NCBI RefSeq assembly: GCF_958295425.1
Contig: NC_081136.1
Location: forward strand, 29,626,077-29,690,076
Reading direction: 5' to 3'
Origin: Solea solea
Taxonomy: Eukaryota > Chordata > Actinopteri > Pleuronectiformes > Soleidae
DNA: 64,000 bases
The notes beneath the pieces were generated by a model, which worked only from the letters and a program-made list of their open reading frames with translations, did not search any database and was not told the origin of the DNA. Below are positions 37,521-48,780 of the stretch, in pieces (the stretch's first letter is position 1; each line of letters begins with the position of its first letter). A program made the translations under genes and the position numbers.

Positions 37521-38248
37521 CCGAAACCTAAACTTGCAGTATACATGCAAACTGGAGGGAGAGCTCTTAGGTTCTTCAAATACCAACAGAGTAATCAGTT
37601 TCTGAGAAGAAGGTGATTATATTTCTATAGCAACTGTAATTTTTCAAGGGGAAAATGTAATTTCTTCAACACAGAAGGTAGAAAATGAGTTTTTCACTGT
37701 TTATCACAGCTAAATTTAGAGATATCGCCTGCACATATGCATAAGTAGAAAGTTCAAATAGACTCTCAAAGAATTATATTTGCAGAGGCAAACTGAAATA
37801 TAACAGCAAAATAAATAATAATGAACCTTTCGTTAATGTGATTTGACATTTTGCCTGTAGCGAAATTACATCCTTATCCGACAAAACAAAAGTCCATCCT
37901 TGCTACGATTTGTTACAGCAGGTTATCTCTAATTAGCAGCAAATGATGAATCATTCTATTCCCACACGCGACAGATAATAGAAAAACTATGCAATGTTCC
38001 CTTCGCCAGATCACTTGGAACTCATCTCAACAAGCTTTTTTAATTCTGTGCTCAGAGTCTAAATTCAGACAGTCTAATTACATGTTTTTGTTAAATTTGT
38101 TATAATGTGAGACTTTTAAATATGAACTTGTGTCCACTACATTCAAACCCTTGTGAAATGAGTTCACACTGTCAGGCATGACTCTCTCTCTCACAGCGTG
38201 ATGAGTTTTACATCAGGATGAAAGTTGAAAGGATGGAATATGGGCACA

Positions 38249-38736
38249 GTTCTAGCATGGCTCGACACGGCACAGCTCGACTTTACTGTTTGTTTGTTTT
38301 TTGCTTTTCCATTAGGAATAGTACCAGGTGCTTTTTTTTAGTACCTGCTCAACAATATGCCGAACTGTAGATCAGTTAAAAATACTTAAAAGTCCTGAAA
38401 ACATGCGTTAATCTCCGACATTTAGCACGGAAATTTCTAAAATCTAAATATTTAACAGAGGAGTCTGGTGTATTTAGTGACAGCGCTGCCAAATCACAAG
38501 TCGTGAACAATTTGGTGAACAAATCTTTTTGATTAACTGATTCTAATGACTCAGTACACCGTCAATAGTTTGTGTCGCGTATAAAATAACGTCAAGCCAC
38601 TTTTGCCATGACAACCCCACCCACGTTGAGGAGTTCCTATAGTAATGGAAAACAACGTGCCTGAAACCCAACCCGTGTAGAGTCGAGCCATGCTGAGCCG
38701 AGTCATGCCAGAACTATATAGTGGAAAAGTGCCATA
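38249..38736. mobile_element. Palindromic GTACC MITE, full-length copy
   Basis: The left TIR region GTTCTAGCATGGCTCGACAC is mirrored at the right by GAGCCATGCTGAGCCGAGTC...CCAGAACTATATAGTGG. Internal TTCCATTAGGAATAGTACCA and GGAGTTCCTATAGTAATGGA are also mirror images. Confidence 0.75.
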
Positions 38737-38749
38737 GCAGTGTTTTGGC

Positions 38750-40690
38750 AAAAGAAGTTAGACACTGGAGCTTTAACCTTTACAACACAATGATTTCAGC
38801 TGCTTTTTTCCATTACTATGTTAAAACATACAGTATATACAGAGGCTATATAAAATGACCATTATAGAATGTCTGATATCCTTCTTTCAGCACAACCTGA
38901 GCAATCTCATTAAACGTTCTTTTTTTTCATTTTTTACCAACTATATAAACTTTGGAAATACGTCACAGTTCAAAGTTCACTTGGCTCATTTTTATGCACA
39001 AAAACAAAAGAAAAAAAAGGGTTATTTTGTGACTTCTGCACAACACGATATAAAATGAATCATATCTTTGACTGTTGACATAAGAAGACGAAAAAAAACT
39101 CATTTTTTTAAAAGCCTGAATAAACACACACACCCAGGACGTCCATATAAGGAGCTGTGTAGTATTCCCACGGCAATTTACCAAGGGTGCACCTGCGGCC
39201 TTTGCCTTATTTGCAAGAAACATTGTAGAAAAAAGTGAAACTTTAGGTTGTCAAATGAGCGCAACTGCTGTTAAAAACACAAAAAGATCAAAAACATACA
39301 CATTATACACTCCCCCCATGTTGTCACTCACGTAGATGAAAGTGACTTTTCCAACACACACATTTATACATAGAAAATGCAGATATAACAACAAATAAAC
39401 AAGAAACAGTCAAGTCGAGTATCAGTCCAGCCAGGTATCATCAATCAACACTGCCATCGATGTTATTTGACAAATTAAGATGGATGCCAAAAATGTGGTA
39501 GCAGCGTCACAGCATTGATTTTTGGGGATTTTTTCTCTCCACAAATAGAGCTCAAACACTGAGAGTTTAAAATGTTCAGTCTCAGGCTAGAAATTGCTGC
39601 CTGTCACCATTTCAAAGTCCCGTTTTCAGCCACTTTTTCCACCAGCGGTCACAAACACACGCATCCATTATCTGTCAACTTTATAACTACGGTGAATTAA
39701 ACAAAAAAAACTCTCGCACCGCATTGATTCTGTCGTCTCCGTCTCTGTTTTGGAGAGATGAAGAGTTGCGTCCCTGCACATTTCTGCTCTGTTCTGATAT
39801 CATAAGCAGCACAGATATAGTATACGTGCGGGGAGAAGCAGGAAGAGGAGAAAACTCACTCGACTGAGCCTTTGAGAGTGTGACAGGCCTGACTCACAAG
39901 AATGAGATGTTTCCAAAAATAAAGGACGGAGGGAGAAAGAGGGACAGCGGAGGAGAGAGAGAGAGAGAGAGAGAATGTGCTGAACAGGCTGGAACACAAG
40001 AAAACGAGTGGATTCTCTTGCTGCAAAAGCCCCTGGATTCATCACAAAACATGCAGGATTAGTGGAAACAAATTCCCTGTACAAACACAACCAAACACTT
40101 TCCACAATTGCAATGGCGCAAAAGTCTATTGAAGGCAACCTCACAACACAACACTTAAAAAAAAAGAAAAAAAATGAAAAGATTAAATCATCCAAGCTTT
40201 AAAAAAAGGCCCACTAATAAAATCCTTCATCAAGTTCAGCTTAGATCTCTTTAAACATGTATTTTCTTTTCTCCTCCGGGGGCAGATGTGCCCCCACTGG
40301 GAGCAGATGTAAGCAGTCGGTTAGATGATGTAAACAGGCAGAATAATGTATGTTTGGCTTTTCATCATGTGGCACACTGCCCTCCGCAAACGCAACACTA
40401 GGAGAGCATGGTCGTCGCTGCCTCCTCGCAGCAAAAATCATATTAATACTCTGAAAACCCCCCTGTGAGCTCGATAGCTACTTCACAATCTTTTAGTTTG
40501 TTTGAAAAAAAACAAAAAAACCCTGGTTGTTCGTGCCAATTTAAACCTGGAAGCTGGCTCTTGTTAGCGAAACAATAAACATGGAATAGATGAGTATCCT
40601 CTTCACTGGAGGAGAAACCAACAACAGCAACCAAAATGATCACACTCTATTCAATTTTCATGTGACCCAAATATTTCCTTTCCTTTATGT
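38750..40690. other. Distal gpr85 3' flank; no gene seen
   Basis: Mixed sequence with a GA run (39952-39974). A perfect GGGGGCA/TGCCCCC hairpin with a four-base loop is at 40278-40295. No exon recognised. Confidence 0.4.
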
Positions 40691-40693
40691 CAA

Positions 40694-40707
40694 CTGTGTG
40701 TGTGTGC

Positions 40708-40748
<41 letters not shown>

Positions 40749-40750
40749 TG
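40694..40750. repeat. (TG)n/(CG) microsatellite
   Basis: TG repeat with CG interruptions at both ends, about 55 bases. Confidence 0.95.
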
Positions 40751-40759
40751 CCGCCTGGT

Positions 40760-43700
40760 GGAAAAGATGATTATCTCAACACACTTGCACAGAGACACAG
40801 ACGGCATGAGACCAACTGGCTCGTGATTGGTCAGGCTCCTCAAATCTGGAGTGCTGAAGAATCCCCCTCACAAACGCCATGCCAAGTCGCATTCATTATC
40901 AATCAGACGACGACAACAACAATTGGGGTTTGTAGCAACGGGATGGCAAGGTATGGCATCCCTTTTAATCTTGCATGAAAGACATGGGTAATCCCTGTCG
41001 GAGGATTATTCTCCAACCAGAACTCTCTCTCTTGACATATTATTCCAACTTCCTGTACACGCGCTTCAGCACTAACCCACCCCACTGGTGATCCATCACT
41101 CGTCCTGACCAGAGGTGGTTTACTCTTGATTCCTCCACTTTCAACCCCAGAGGATTTAACAGAAATCCGTGTCAGCCTCCATCCTGACCTGTTCCCCAAA
41201 CGGCCTGCGGTGGCAGCTTCTGCCGCTTAAACCATCGATTTAAGAGTCCAATACTAACTAATCACAGCACACTGTACATAATGCACCTGTAGATATTGTG
41301 CAGTCACTCGAATAAACATAAACATGAGACCCAATGTCTAACCCTCGTAGGAAAACACTGGTCAATGTGTTCAATGGAGTCTAATTAATACATTGTACAC
41401 GCTGTACCTTTAAACCGATAATGCAGCCCCAAAAAAAAGAAGATATATACATATAAGAGCATAAACCAGAGCATAGCCCAGATCTACCTTCAAGCACAAA
41501 TCACTGCTTGATAGAACCCAAACTAAGTTGTCCTTCTAAAAAGTGTGTTCCTGGCAGATTTCAAGAGAAAGTATCCATCCAGTGAATCCCATATTACAGG
41601 AGAGGGGGGGGGACGACTGTTTAAATATGTAAGATGGAACCTTTGAAGCTCTATACTCAGTTAATTCAATTAATATTTAAAGCAGGGATATTCTTTATGA
41701 AAAAGAGTTGTGGGGGGGGGGGGGCAGATATAATAGCTTGTCTGACAATAACTCCCGCCTCCCCCAAGGCATTGAAATCACCATTATTGTGTGTGTGTTT
41801 TTGACCTTCTCGCCTCCTGCGTCTTTACCTAATTTCCTCTTACAATTCGCTTTCTAAGGGACATGTTACATGTGCTATTATTGCGCTTATTGCGACAACA
41901 ATGCATGCATTTGGACTTCCTTGGCATGAGCTGAAAAAAGGGGATGTGAATGTAATTCATTTCTTTCTGCACATGTATCTCCTCCAAATTACAATCAGCT
42001 TCAGAGAGGCACTTTGTGAAGTGAGGTGAAAGTGATTTGCTTTTCTTTGTCCCCGATGCTTTTGTTTTTTTTGTGTGACAGGCAAACAATGGGACGCGAA
42101 CGGATGCGGAAAACGGACAAAATACGGACATTAACATTCATTTGTACAGCAGCTCTGACTCTTTTGGCGTCACAGACACTCTTTTTTAGAAAAAGAAAAT
42201 CCTGCATCCTGCAGCTGCAAACTCAGAACATTTAAAAAAATAATAATAATAATGATAATAATAAACCAACATCCAACAGAAAAGCCAAAGAAATCAATTC
42301 CATGACACAAAAACAAAGCACACACCGAGCCATTATATTGGCAGCTCTGCTCTCAAGTGATCATACATCCAAACAAATATGCAAAGCATAAGGAAGCGTT
42401 TCCTTTTCTTTTTCTTCTTGAGTAGCTTGTCAGAAGATTGAATCAACCACTCTGCACTAACCCTTTCTGCACTTTAATTAAGGTTTGGCGTGCATTGTGC
42501 AAATAGAAGAAAACAAAATGCACAAGAGTGCAGGGAGGCTCATATATGAGAATCCCTCCTTCTATACAAAGCCAATGTTTCCCTGTCAACAGATGATATT
42601 TACTGAAATTACAGCCAGCAAATGAGGGCTAGGGTGAGATGGGGGTTCCCCCCCCTGCCCCCCCAGCCCATTGTCTATTAAAAAACATCAATTGTATGCA
42701 CAAATCTGAAAAGATACAAGGACAGTGAAACCAAATTAGGCATGGTTATTATTCATTGGCAAAATTCAATAGAGAAATCCCAGCTCTGATCAATAGTGAT
42801 CGAAACACAAACACAATGTTCCAATGCACAGTAGACAGCATCATTATTATTATTATTTCAGTAATTAACAACATGTTTTTCTATCTTTCTCAGGCGAGAC
42901 GGTGGAATGACAACACAGAGCTCGTCTGCCAGGATGAACCACACTGAAGCTCGACCACCGAGACGTGGAGAGAAAGTGGAAGTGAATATGTGAAAGAAAT
43001 GTGTCAGAAGTGACACCACTCAGTGATTTACATATACGAAATGAAGCATGACTATAACGTAAGTGCGACGTTACGTGCAGCACAGTATTCGGCACACCTG
43101 TTCAAAAATTCAATCTCGCCGAATGCTGTCGCTCGTGTCATCGCCGATGATTTCCTCATTCATCCACCGCGGAATCTCACGTAGCCATGCATACATTTCC
43201 GCGAAAAATCAGTAGAACATAATGGACAAAACGGTAAGAGAAGAGCAATCATGTGAAAAAGAAAGCAGAGCTCACAAAAAAGCATCCAAATTGCCAGAAT
43301 CATGAGTCATACATAATGTGTCCATAATAGACATTTCTCATCATCAGCAGTATACCTGCAGAGTGTTTACAAGCCATTTCAGCATCATGTGTCATGTTTT
43401 CAGGCACCAAGGGTACGGTCATTATTTAATTGTCTCATTTTAGCAGAGAAGGAAAAACAACAAATCAAAAATGTCACTCATGAATCGTTTGCTCTTTCAT
43501 TATCAGACATGATCATCAACATTGCAGAGAAATACCACTCAATGTAAGAATATAGACATTTTTTTTTAGTTAATGCAAAATGAATGGATTGTTTATCTTA
43601 AATGACGCTCGCCATTTTTGCCCGTTCATTTCCAATGCAGCCACACACCAATGTGACCTTAACAAGGGGAGAATAAGACACACCACTATGTCGTTTGTGG

Positions 43701-44180
43701 CTACAGGGCTGAGTGTGATGTTATTCATTAGTCCAGAGTGGTTTGCTGTCATACCAAATGGGACTTGCATATATTACATCTGAAATTCAGTGGTATTCCC
43801 CTTTAACACAGAATGGAGGGAGAAAAAAAACCCTGCAACAGTGAATGTGCCCAAGGATATATTATTCCCATTAAATGTCAACCTCACTTCGCATTCACTG
43901 ACATGGTTTAGCACATATTCGATCTTGACAAGGTGTCCTAAGGACTCAGAAGACAGAGAGGAGGGTTTCAAAGGACACATGTGAAAATGTTAACATTTTC
44001 TTTTATAAAAAGGACTGTTGGCAAGAGCTCAAATTACATTTAAAGAAAAAAATATTGGTCATTTCAACACAAAATATGTTACCAGAATGTGGATTGTGAT
44101 ATGTGAGAGATTATTTATGGGATTAAAAGATCAGCACATGTTTTCCAGCGGTTACTGTGAGATTGAGAGAAAAAAAAAAA
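40760..44180. other. Proximal gpr85 3' flank; no gene seen
   Basis: Repeat-poor and high-complexity, apart from G-runs at 41603-41612 and 41712-41723 and C-runs at 42649-42664. A good plus-strand acceptor (TTTCTCAG at 42893) precedes only a 17-codon open frame. The relative freedom from repeats may mean regulatory DNA or an extended 3' UTR. Confidence 0.4.
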
Positions 44181-44205
44181 ACATTTTTGCAAAATTGAAA
44201 CTTTG

Positions 44206-44211
44206 TTTATT
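44206..44211 (-). terminator. Candidate gpr85 poly(A) signal
   Basis: Canonical AATAAA on the minus strand, followed by a TG and a long T-run at about 44170-44185. No other AATAAA was seen on this strand between here and the receptor stop. Confidence 0.5.
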
Positions 44212-44589
44212 TTCAAAAAAAGCAACAGATTACACAGTTAACTTTCAGCAAATGCAATCCTAACTGAAACGCGTACCCACAGTTGGTACGTCGAAAAATG
44301 AAAGACTCACATACTTACACACAATCTATCTATAATATACAAAAAAGAATACATAATAAATAGTAAAATGGCCACAAGAGATAAAAGTAAGTCATTGAAA
44401 ACAATCAGTAGAGAGCAAATGTAGGGAAAGTAGAAACAAGACGGTGTGCCTTAAATGTCTTTCTTGTTTTTTTTTGTTTTGTTTGGTTTTTTTTTATCCT
44501 TTTACATTTTTTACAAATTGTGCAAGAGTTCATACTAAGGCTCTGGTCTTGAAGTGACTGTTGTTTGATCCACACAGCACACGAGCTCT

Positions 44590-44642
44590 GACACACACAC
44601 ACACGCACACACGCACGCGCACACACACGCACGCACGCACAC
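44590..44642. repeat. (AC/GC)n alternating purine-pyrimidine tract
   Basis: About 50 bases of AC repeats interrupted by CG steps. In the predicted gpr85 transcript this reads as a GU-rich tract inside the 3' UTR. Confidence 0.9.
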
Positions 44643-45998
44643 TCCCTGTGCTCTGAGCACACTGTGGGGTGTAGCAAACCACTGCAGAATAAAAATGGGC
44701 TGCTCAGTGTATGGCCTGTGATGCTCATGGGAGTGGACCAGCTTCTTTTCTTTTTTTTCTTTGTTAAAAAATGGACATGCACTTCACATTGTTTTGAAAA
44801 AGAAATAAAACTCCCCCTTTTTGCATCTGCAAGAAAAAAACAACCTTTTTGGGAATGAGTTAAATAAAAACAAAACAATCTGGTAGCATGACTATCATAA
44901 CCATTAAGGCAAGAACACCCGGAGTGGCATCAGCAATACTGTAACAATATGGTAGTGTTTAGGTACATGGATATAATGAAACATGTAACTACTTCTTCAA
45001 TGTCTTTTTTTTTTAAGCACATAAGAGTTCTTATTGAAACCAAGTTTTTTTTTTTCTTTTTTTCTTTTCAATCCAAACATCATTTCACTTTTTTTTTTGT
45101 AAAAGGTGATAAGAAAATAACAATGCCTGACACTAGGGACATAATGGATTGTAAAACTACAAGAAATCAATTCTAGTCTTTATGTCGCAACTTCAAAAAC
45201 CACACATTGTAACCACACCGCCGCCCCGCCCCCCACCCATTGTTAATCCCCCCCGCCCAGGAAATGGAAAAAAAGATCATCACTTACATTAAAACCATTT
45301 TATCCTCTTGAGATGGTGTATTCCGACAGTTTTTCTTACTTACAGCGATTGTGTAGTCTGTTGCAAATTAAAGCATTCACTGTTTAGTTTGGGAAAAAAG
45401 AAGAAAAGGAAAAATAAGTTGTCCTTGCAATGCAACCGGCAACTGTTGACCAAAAAAAAAGAAAGCATCTTTACATCTTCTTTTTAGTGCAACTCTTAAA
45501 ATGTAAAACATTTCCAGTGATTCCTTGAGAGGTACTGTTTGTTTTTGACGCTGTTGTTGTTTTTCTTTTCTTAACTTTTCATATTTATGTAATTCACACC
45601 TCACAAATTATCCAAAGAAAGAAGTCATGTTATCATTGTTCGCTCAATTTGTTGTTGTTTTTTCTCTCTTTTTTTTCAGCTTTTTGCTTCTCTGCATTGG
45701 CTTGGCCTTCCACAATGTTACTAGAACATAAACACAGGAGGCATTCCCATTCCCTTCAGCCTCCACGTTTGATATATTTCATATTCAATCAACCCCAGCA
45801 GAGCCTCGTGATTGGCAAGTCCACCTTCTACCTCGGAAAACACTGTAAGGAGGAGAAGGAGGAACAGGAGGAGAGACTGGAGGATGAAGTGAAGAGAGAT
45901 AGATAGAGTGCGCTGTACAGTGGGATAGAGCCCAGCAGATCAAGATCAATCAGGGAAATTGAGACATAAGATGAGAAAAAAAACCCACAGCAAAACCT

Positions 45999-47114
45999 TC
46001 ATATAACGCAGTAAGGTTCCCTTGGTAACCTGGATTTTCTGCAGTAGAGGAGCGTGGTGCTGAAGCAGCGCCGCAGCTCCCTGTTGGAGAAGATGCAGAT
46101 GAAAGGGTTGACCCCAGCCTGGGCAAAGCTCATCCACACGGCTGCCGTCAGGTAGCCTCCAGGGACTACAGGGCCCCTCGCAAACACCCGCCAGTAGCAG
46201 GCGACCAGATAGGGCCCCCACAGCGCCAGGAAGAAAAACGTCATAATGTAGAACATCCTACTAATCCTCTTCTCTGTTTTGAATTCATCCAACACCAGTA
46301 GACGCCTGCGGCCTGCTGCGTTGCTGTTCTGCCGGATGCCCAGCAAAGTTGGCGGGGTGGGGCCGCGACCGAATCCGGCCAGCCAGTTGGCCGCTGCCTG
46401 CCCACTGGCGCCTGGCCCGTGAAAGGTCCAGTTCTGGCTGACGGCAGGCACAAACTGGACAGGCTTCATCTTTCGACGGTCGTGGACGAAAAAGATGAGC
46501 TTGAGGTAAACCAGCTGTGTGGCCAGGAGGATAAGTGCCAGGAGGAGCATGAAACCCAGCGAATCATTCGCCCTGAAGGAACGGTGCTGGAATGTGCACT
46601 GGTCCTCCTCCCGTATAAAAGAGTACGTCCCTACGTCTAGCACCGGAGGGAATGCCATAGCCACTGACAATGTCCACACCATGCAGATGACCGCCAGACA
46701 GGTCCAGAACGTCAGCCTCTTGGTGTAAAAGCGGTGATGAGCGATGGCAAGGTAGCGAGTGACACTCACACAGAAAAGCATGAACGCTGTGTGGAAACAG
46801 GAGAGCACACCCAGGAAGGCGATCACCTTGCACGTCAGCGTGCCGTAGGTCCACGCGGATCCATTCTTGACCGACGTGAAGACGAAGGGGAAACAGATGG
46901 CGGAGCGCAGGATGTCTGAGGCGCACAGGTCCAACAGGAAATAGTATGGCGCGCGGTGCAGGCTCTTATCTTTGACCAGCAGGATGGAGATCAGGAGGTT
47001 TCCGACCACACCGACTCCGATGATGAAACCAAGAGAGGTCAGTTTGAGGAACGTGGCGAGAGGAGAGACATTTTGCAAGATGGTGTGGTCCCCTGCATGG
47101 CTATAGTTCGCCAT
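45999..47114 (-). CDS. gpr85: G protein-coupled receptor 85 (SREB2), complete
   Basis: An uninterrupted 371-residue class A orphan GPCR, close to the family's usual 370 residues. SREB receptors (GPR27, GPR85, GPR173) are brain-enriched plasma-membrane receptors; GPR85 has been linked to neurogenesis and brain size, and its ligand is unknown. Visible features: N-glycosylation sequons at N3, N15 and N84; TM1 with GN39; TM2 with D67; C95 and C173 for the TM3-ECL2 disulfide; TRY (119-121) in place of DRY; W147 in TM4; a long basic third loop (about 211-282) containing RKMKP and a Gly/Pro-rich stretch; LWGPY (298-302) in TM6; NPFIC (336-340) in place of NPxxY; and a C-terminus ending PREPYCVI with C350 and C358 as possible palmitoylation sites. 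The start is the ATG opening MANYSH, the conserved family start. A second in-frame ATG six codons upstream (47132) has a weak context, and an in-frame TGA lies nine codons before that one. The coding region has no intron, as in mammals. Assignment to GPR85 rather than GPR27/173 rests on remembered family sequence, which matches over nearly the whole length. Confidence 0.97.
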   Translation of the reverse strand: MANYSHAGDHTILQNVSPLATFLKLTSLGFIIGVGVVGNLLISILLVKDKSLHRAPYYFLLDLCASDILRSAICFPFVFTSVKNGSAWTYGTLTCKVIAFLGVLSCFHTAFMLFCVSVTRYLAIAHHRFYTKRLTFWTCLAVICMVWTLSVAMAFPPVLDVGTYSFIREEDQCTFQHRSFRANDSLGFMLLLALILLATQLVYLKLIFFVHDRRKMKPVQFVPAVSQNWTFHGPGASGQAAANWLAGFGRGPTPPTLLGIRQNSNAAGRRRLLVLDEFKTEKRISRMFYIMTFFFLALWGPYLVACYWRVFARGPVVPGGYLTAAVWMSFAQAGVNPFICIFSNRELRRCFSTTLLYCRKSRLPREPYCVI

Positions 47115-47283
47115 AGATGGAGGAGGGATCATAAAGATAGCGGAATAGCTTCAGCCAAGTATCATGATCTAGAGGTGGCAGGCGGAGGTGTTACATCCAT
47201 TTGGTGGTGTGCTTTGAAGAGGTTTCCAGGCATAAAGGCAACCTCTCCGCTAAGGCATTCTTTGTTCCTTTGTCTCATCACAC
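47115..47283 (-). other. gpr85: gpr85 5' UTR part of the coding exon
   Basis: On the minus strand a long pyrimidine tract (47286-47320) ends in TTGTAG, followed by GTGTGATGAG. This is a strong U2-type acceptor and puts the first exon base at 47283. The remaining 169 bases run to the MANYSH start and contain a short upstream ORF. Both known mammalian GPR85 structure (non-coding 5' exons plus one coding exon) and the sequence support this. The splice site is predicted, not observed. Confidence 0.8.
47162..47278 (-). promoter_or_regulatory. Upstream ORF in the gpr85 5' UTR (38 codons)
   Basis: An ATG five bases into the predicted second exon opens a 38-codon frame that ends at TGA (47162-47164), 47 bases before the receptor start. 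It contains two further in-frame ATGs. Its frame differs from the receptor's, so it cannot be an N-terminal extension. The peptide is not recognised. Its position is typical of uORFs that lower translation of a downstream receptor; whether it is translated is inference. Confidence 0.55.
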
Positions 47284-48309
47284 CTACAATAAAAAAAAGG
47301 AAAAAAAGAAAAGAGAAATTATCCACCCATCAGCATCCAGTCGTACACAACAGCTGCATTGTTTTCAACAGCACAATTATCACTGTTCGTCTGCCTCTGT
47401 CATTTATGAGCTTATTTTCCTCTATATTTTAATAATTAAAGTGGCACACAGTTCCACAGCTGTGCCTCAGCCTGGACTCTTGCTCCACAGACACAAACAC
47501 AGACAGGCAGACGGTGATGGAGCTTGAATCAGACCAAACCATTAATCCGTGACAGGATTTTTTTCTTTCTTTCTTTCTTTCTTTCATGTGGAATGTCTTG
47601 AACAAAGTCACCATGGTGGCCAAAGGAAAAACGCACACTTAAGCCTTAATTGTGTCACAAAAGACGCATTCAAGAACCAATCCGGACCCAGTACCACAAA
47701 GAGCTCGGGTTTTGGGGGACATTCTTTTGGACCTTTTTTTTTTCTTTTTCAGCGCACTGTGAAGACATGATGAGAAATGCAGCCCAAAAGAAAAAGAAAA
47801 AAATCTTGTTCACACCCTTCGCCCTGCAGAACAGAACAGAACACAACAGAGGAAGGCTCTCTGAAGCCGCGGATGCCTTGAATAAACTTGCCCTGCCTTT
47901 TACATGCAGTGTGGAAAATCGACGGAGGGCGCGAGCATCATCATCACCATCATCATAATAACGCATCGGTGTTTTTGTCTGATTAAAGGTTAACTGGATT
48001 ACGGGTCGTATGTTAATAAGCAGTGTTCTCATTAGCGCCGGTTACTGAGGAAGCCTCCATTTTACAGATCATCTTGCATATTATAATAACAGGCGACAAA
48101 GACTTAAGATAAACATGACTCTAACAGTCCGCATTTTGGACATGAATCTATGCGCGGGTGTGTTTGGATGGGAATTGTTTAGAAGTGACAATAACAAACC
48201 AGGCAATAAGAATATTACGCAATAAAAAGATTTATACATCTGTTAATAACATGATGACATGGGCTTAAACCTGCGCTGGTGCCCGATTTCGTTCCGTGTC
48301 TGTACTTAC
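47284..48309 (-). other. gpr85: Predicted gpr85 5' UTR intron
   Basis: The minus-strand donor CGC|GTAAGTACAG has its GT at 48309-48308. It pairs with the acceptor at 47285-47284 and gives a 1,026-base intron. The intron contains a (TTTC)n tract and no credible coding frame. An alternative donor, CAACAG|GTAGG, is at 48649. The pairing is inferred from consensus matches and the known exon pattern of the gene. Confidence 0.65.
47563..47584. repeat. (TTTC)n microsatellite
   Basis: Five TTTC units in the predicted gpr85 intron. Confidence 0.9.
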
Positions 48310-48780
48310 GCGTTTTTTATGCGTCCTCCGCTTGCCAAGTCGAGTGTTTCACGCGCGTTCGGATCCGCTGGGTTTCGGTAAAAAAACGCAGGAGCAGGAG
48401 ACATTCATCGTGCTCGCGTAGCGGATCTGCGAGTCCATGAGATAAGGATAATCTCCATGTATATGTCCCCGCTATGAAATGAACCAGAATCGCAGCCGCC
48501 ACACAAGACAAGGCCAAAAAAAGAGATGGAGGAGAGGAGGAAAAAAAAACCCGAAAAGGAGAGCGAGAGAGAAAGAGAGCGACGAGGAGGAGGAGGAGGA
48601 GGAGAGGAGGAGAGGGGGCAGCCGATCACGAGATCGTTCAAATCCTACCTGTTGATAATCCTGTTTCGTGTCCCTTCTTGGTGTTATTCGCATTGCACTG
48701 GTCTCGCTTTTTTTTCGTTTTTTTTTGTGCTGTTTCAAAAAAGCCTGGTTTGTTGCCTGTCCCCCTTTTTTCTCTCTACC
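48310..48780 (-). other. gpr85: Predicted gpr85 non-coding exon 1 (5' limit approximate)
   Basis: This CpG-rich stretch ends at the strong donor at 48309. On the sense strand it holds a long CCTCC/CTCTCT pyrimidine tract (about 48545-48615). The upstream boundary is unknown; 48780 is a guess placed just downstream of the NRF1-type palindrome. If the alternative donor at 48649 is used, the exon would be much shorter. Confidence 0.45.

Larger units (their letters stand above)
44185..45998 (-). other. gpr85: Predicted gpr85 3' UTR
   Basis: About 1.8 kb follows the receptor stop without another gene. It has repeated T- and A-runs and a long alternating purine-pyrimidine tract at 44590-44642. The end is set by the first AATAAA found on the minus strand (44211-44206), which is followed within 20-30 bases by a T-rich downstream element. 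A longer alternative 3' UTR is possible. Confidence 0.5.

Noticed and set aside
37209..37586. 125-codon minus-strand ORF as a gene
   Set aside because: CpG-rich DNA keeps frames open on both strands; no start context, domain or splice support.
42876..42947. Strong plus-strand acceptor with a short C-terminal-like frame
   Set aside because: Only 17 codons, no upstream exon found and no recognised protein.
44405..44878. 157-codon minus-strand ORF
   Set aside because: It lies in the predicted gpr85 3' UTR and is built from homopolymers and an AC/GC tract.
46045..46066. REST/RE1-like half-site (TTCAGCACCACG on minus strand)
   Set aside because: It is coding sequence for CFSTTL in gpr85 and the second half of the RE1 motif is absent.
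46956..47432. 158-codon plus-strand ORF opposite gpr85
   Set aside because: Antisense shadow of the receptor start and its 5' UTR; no independent coding signal.
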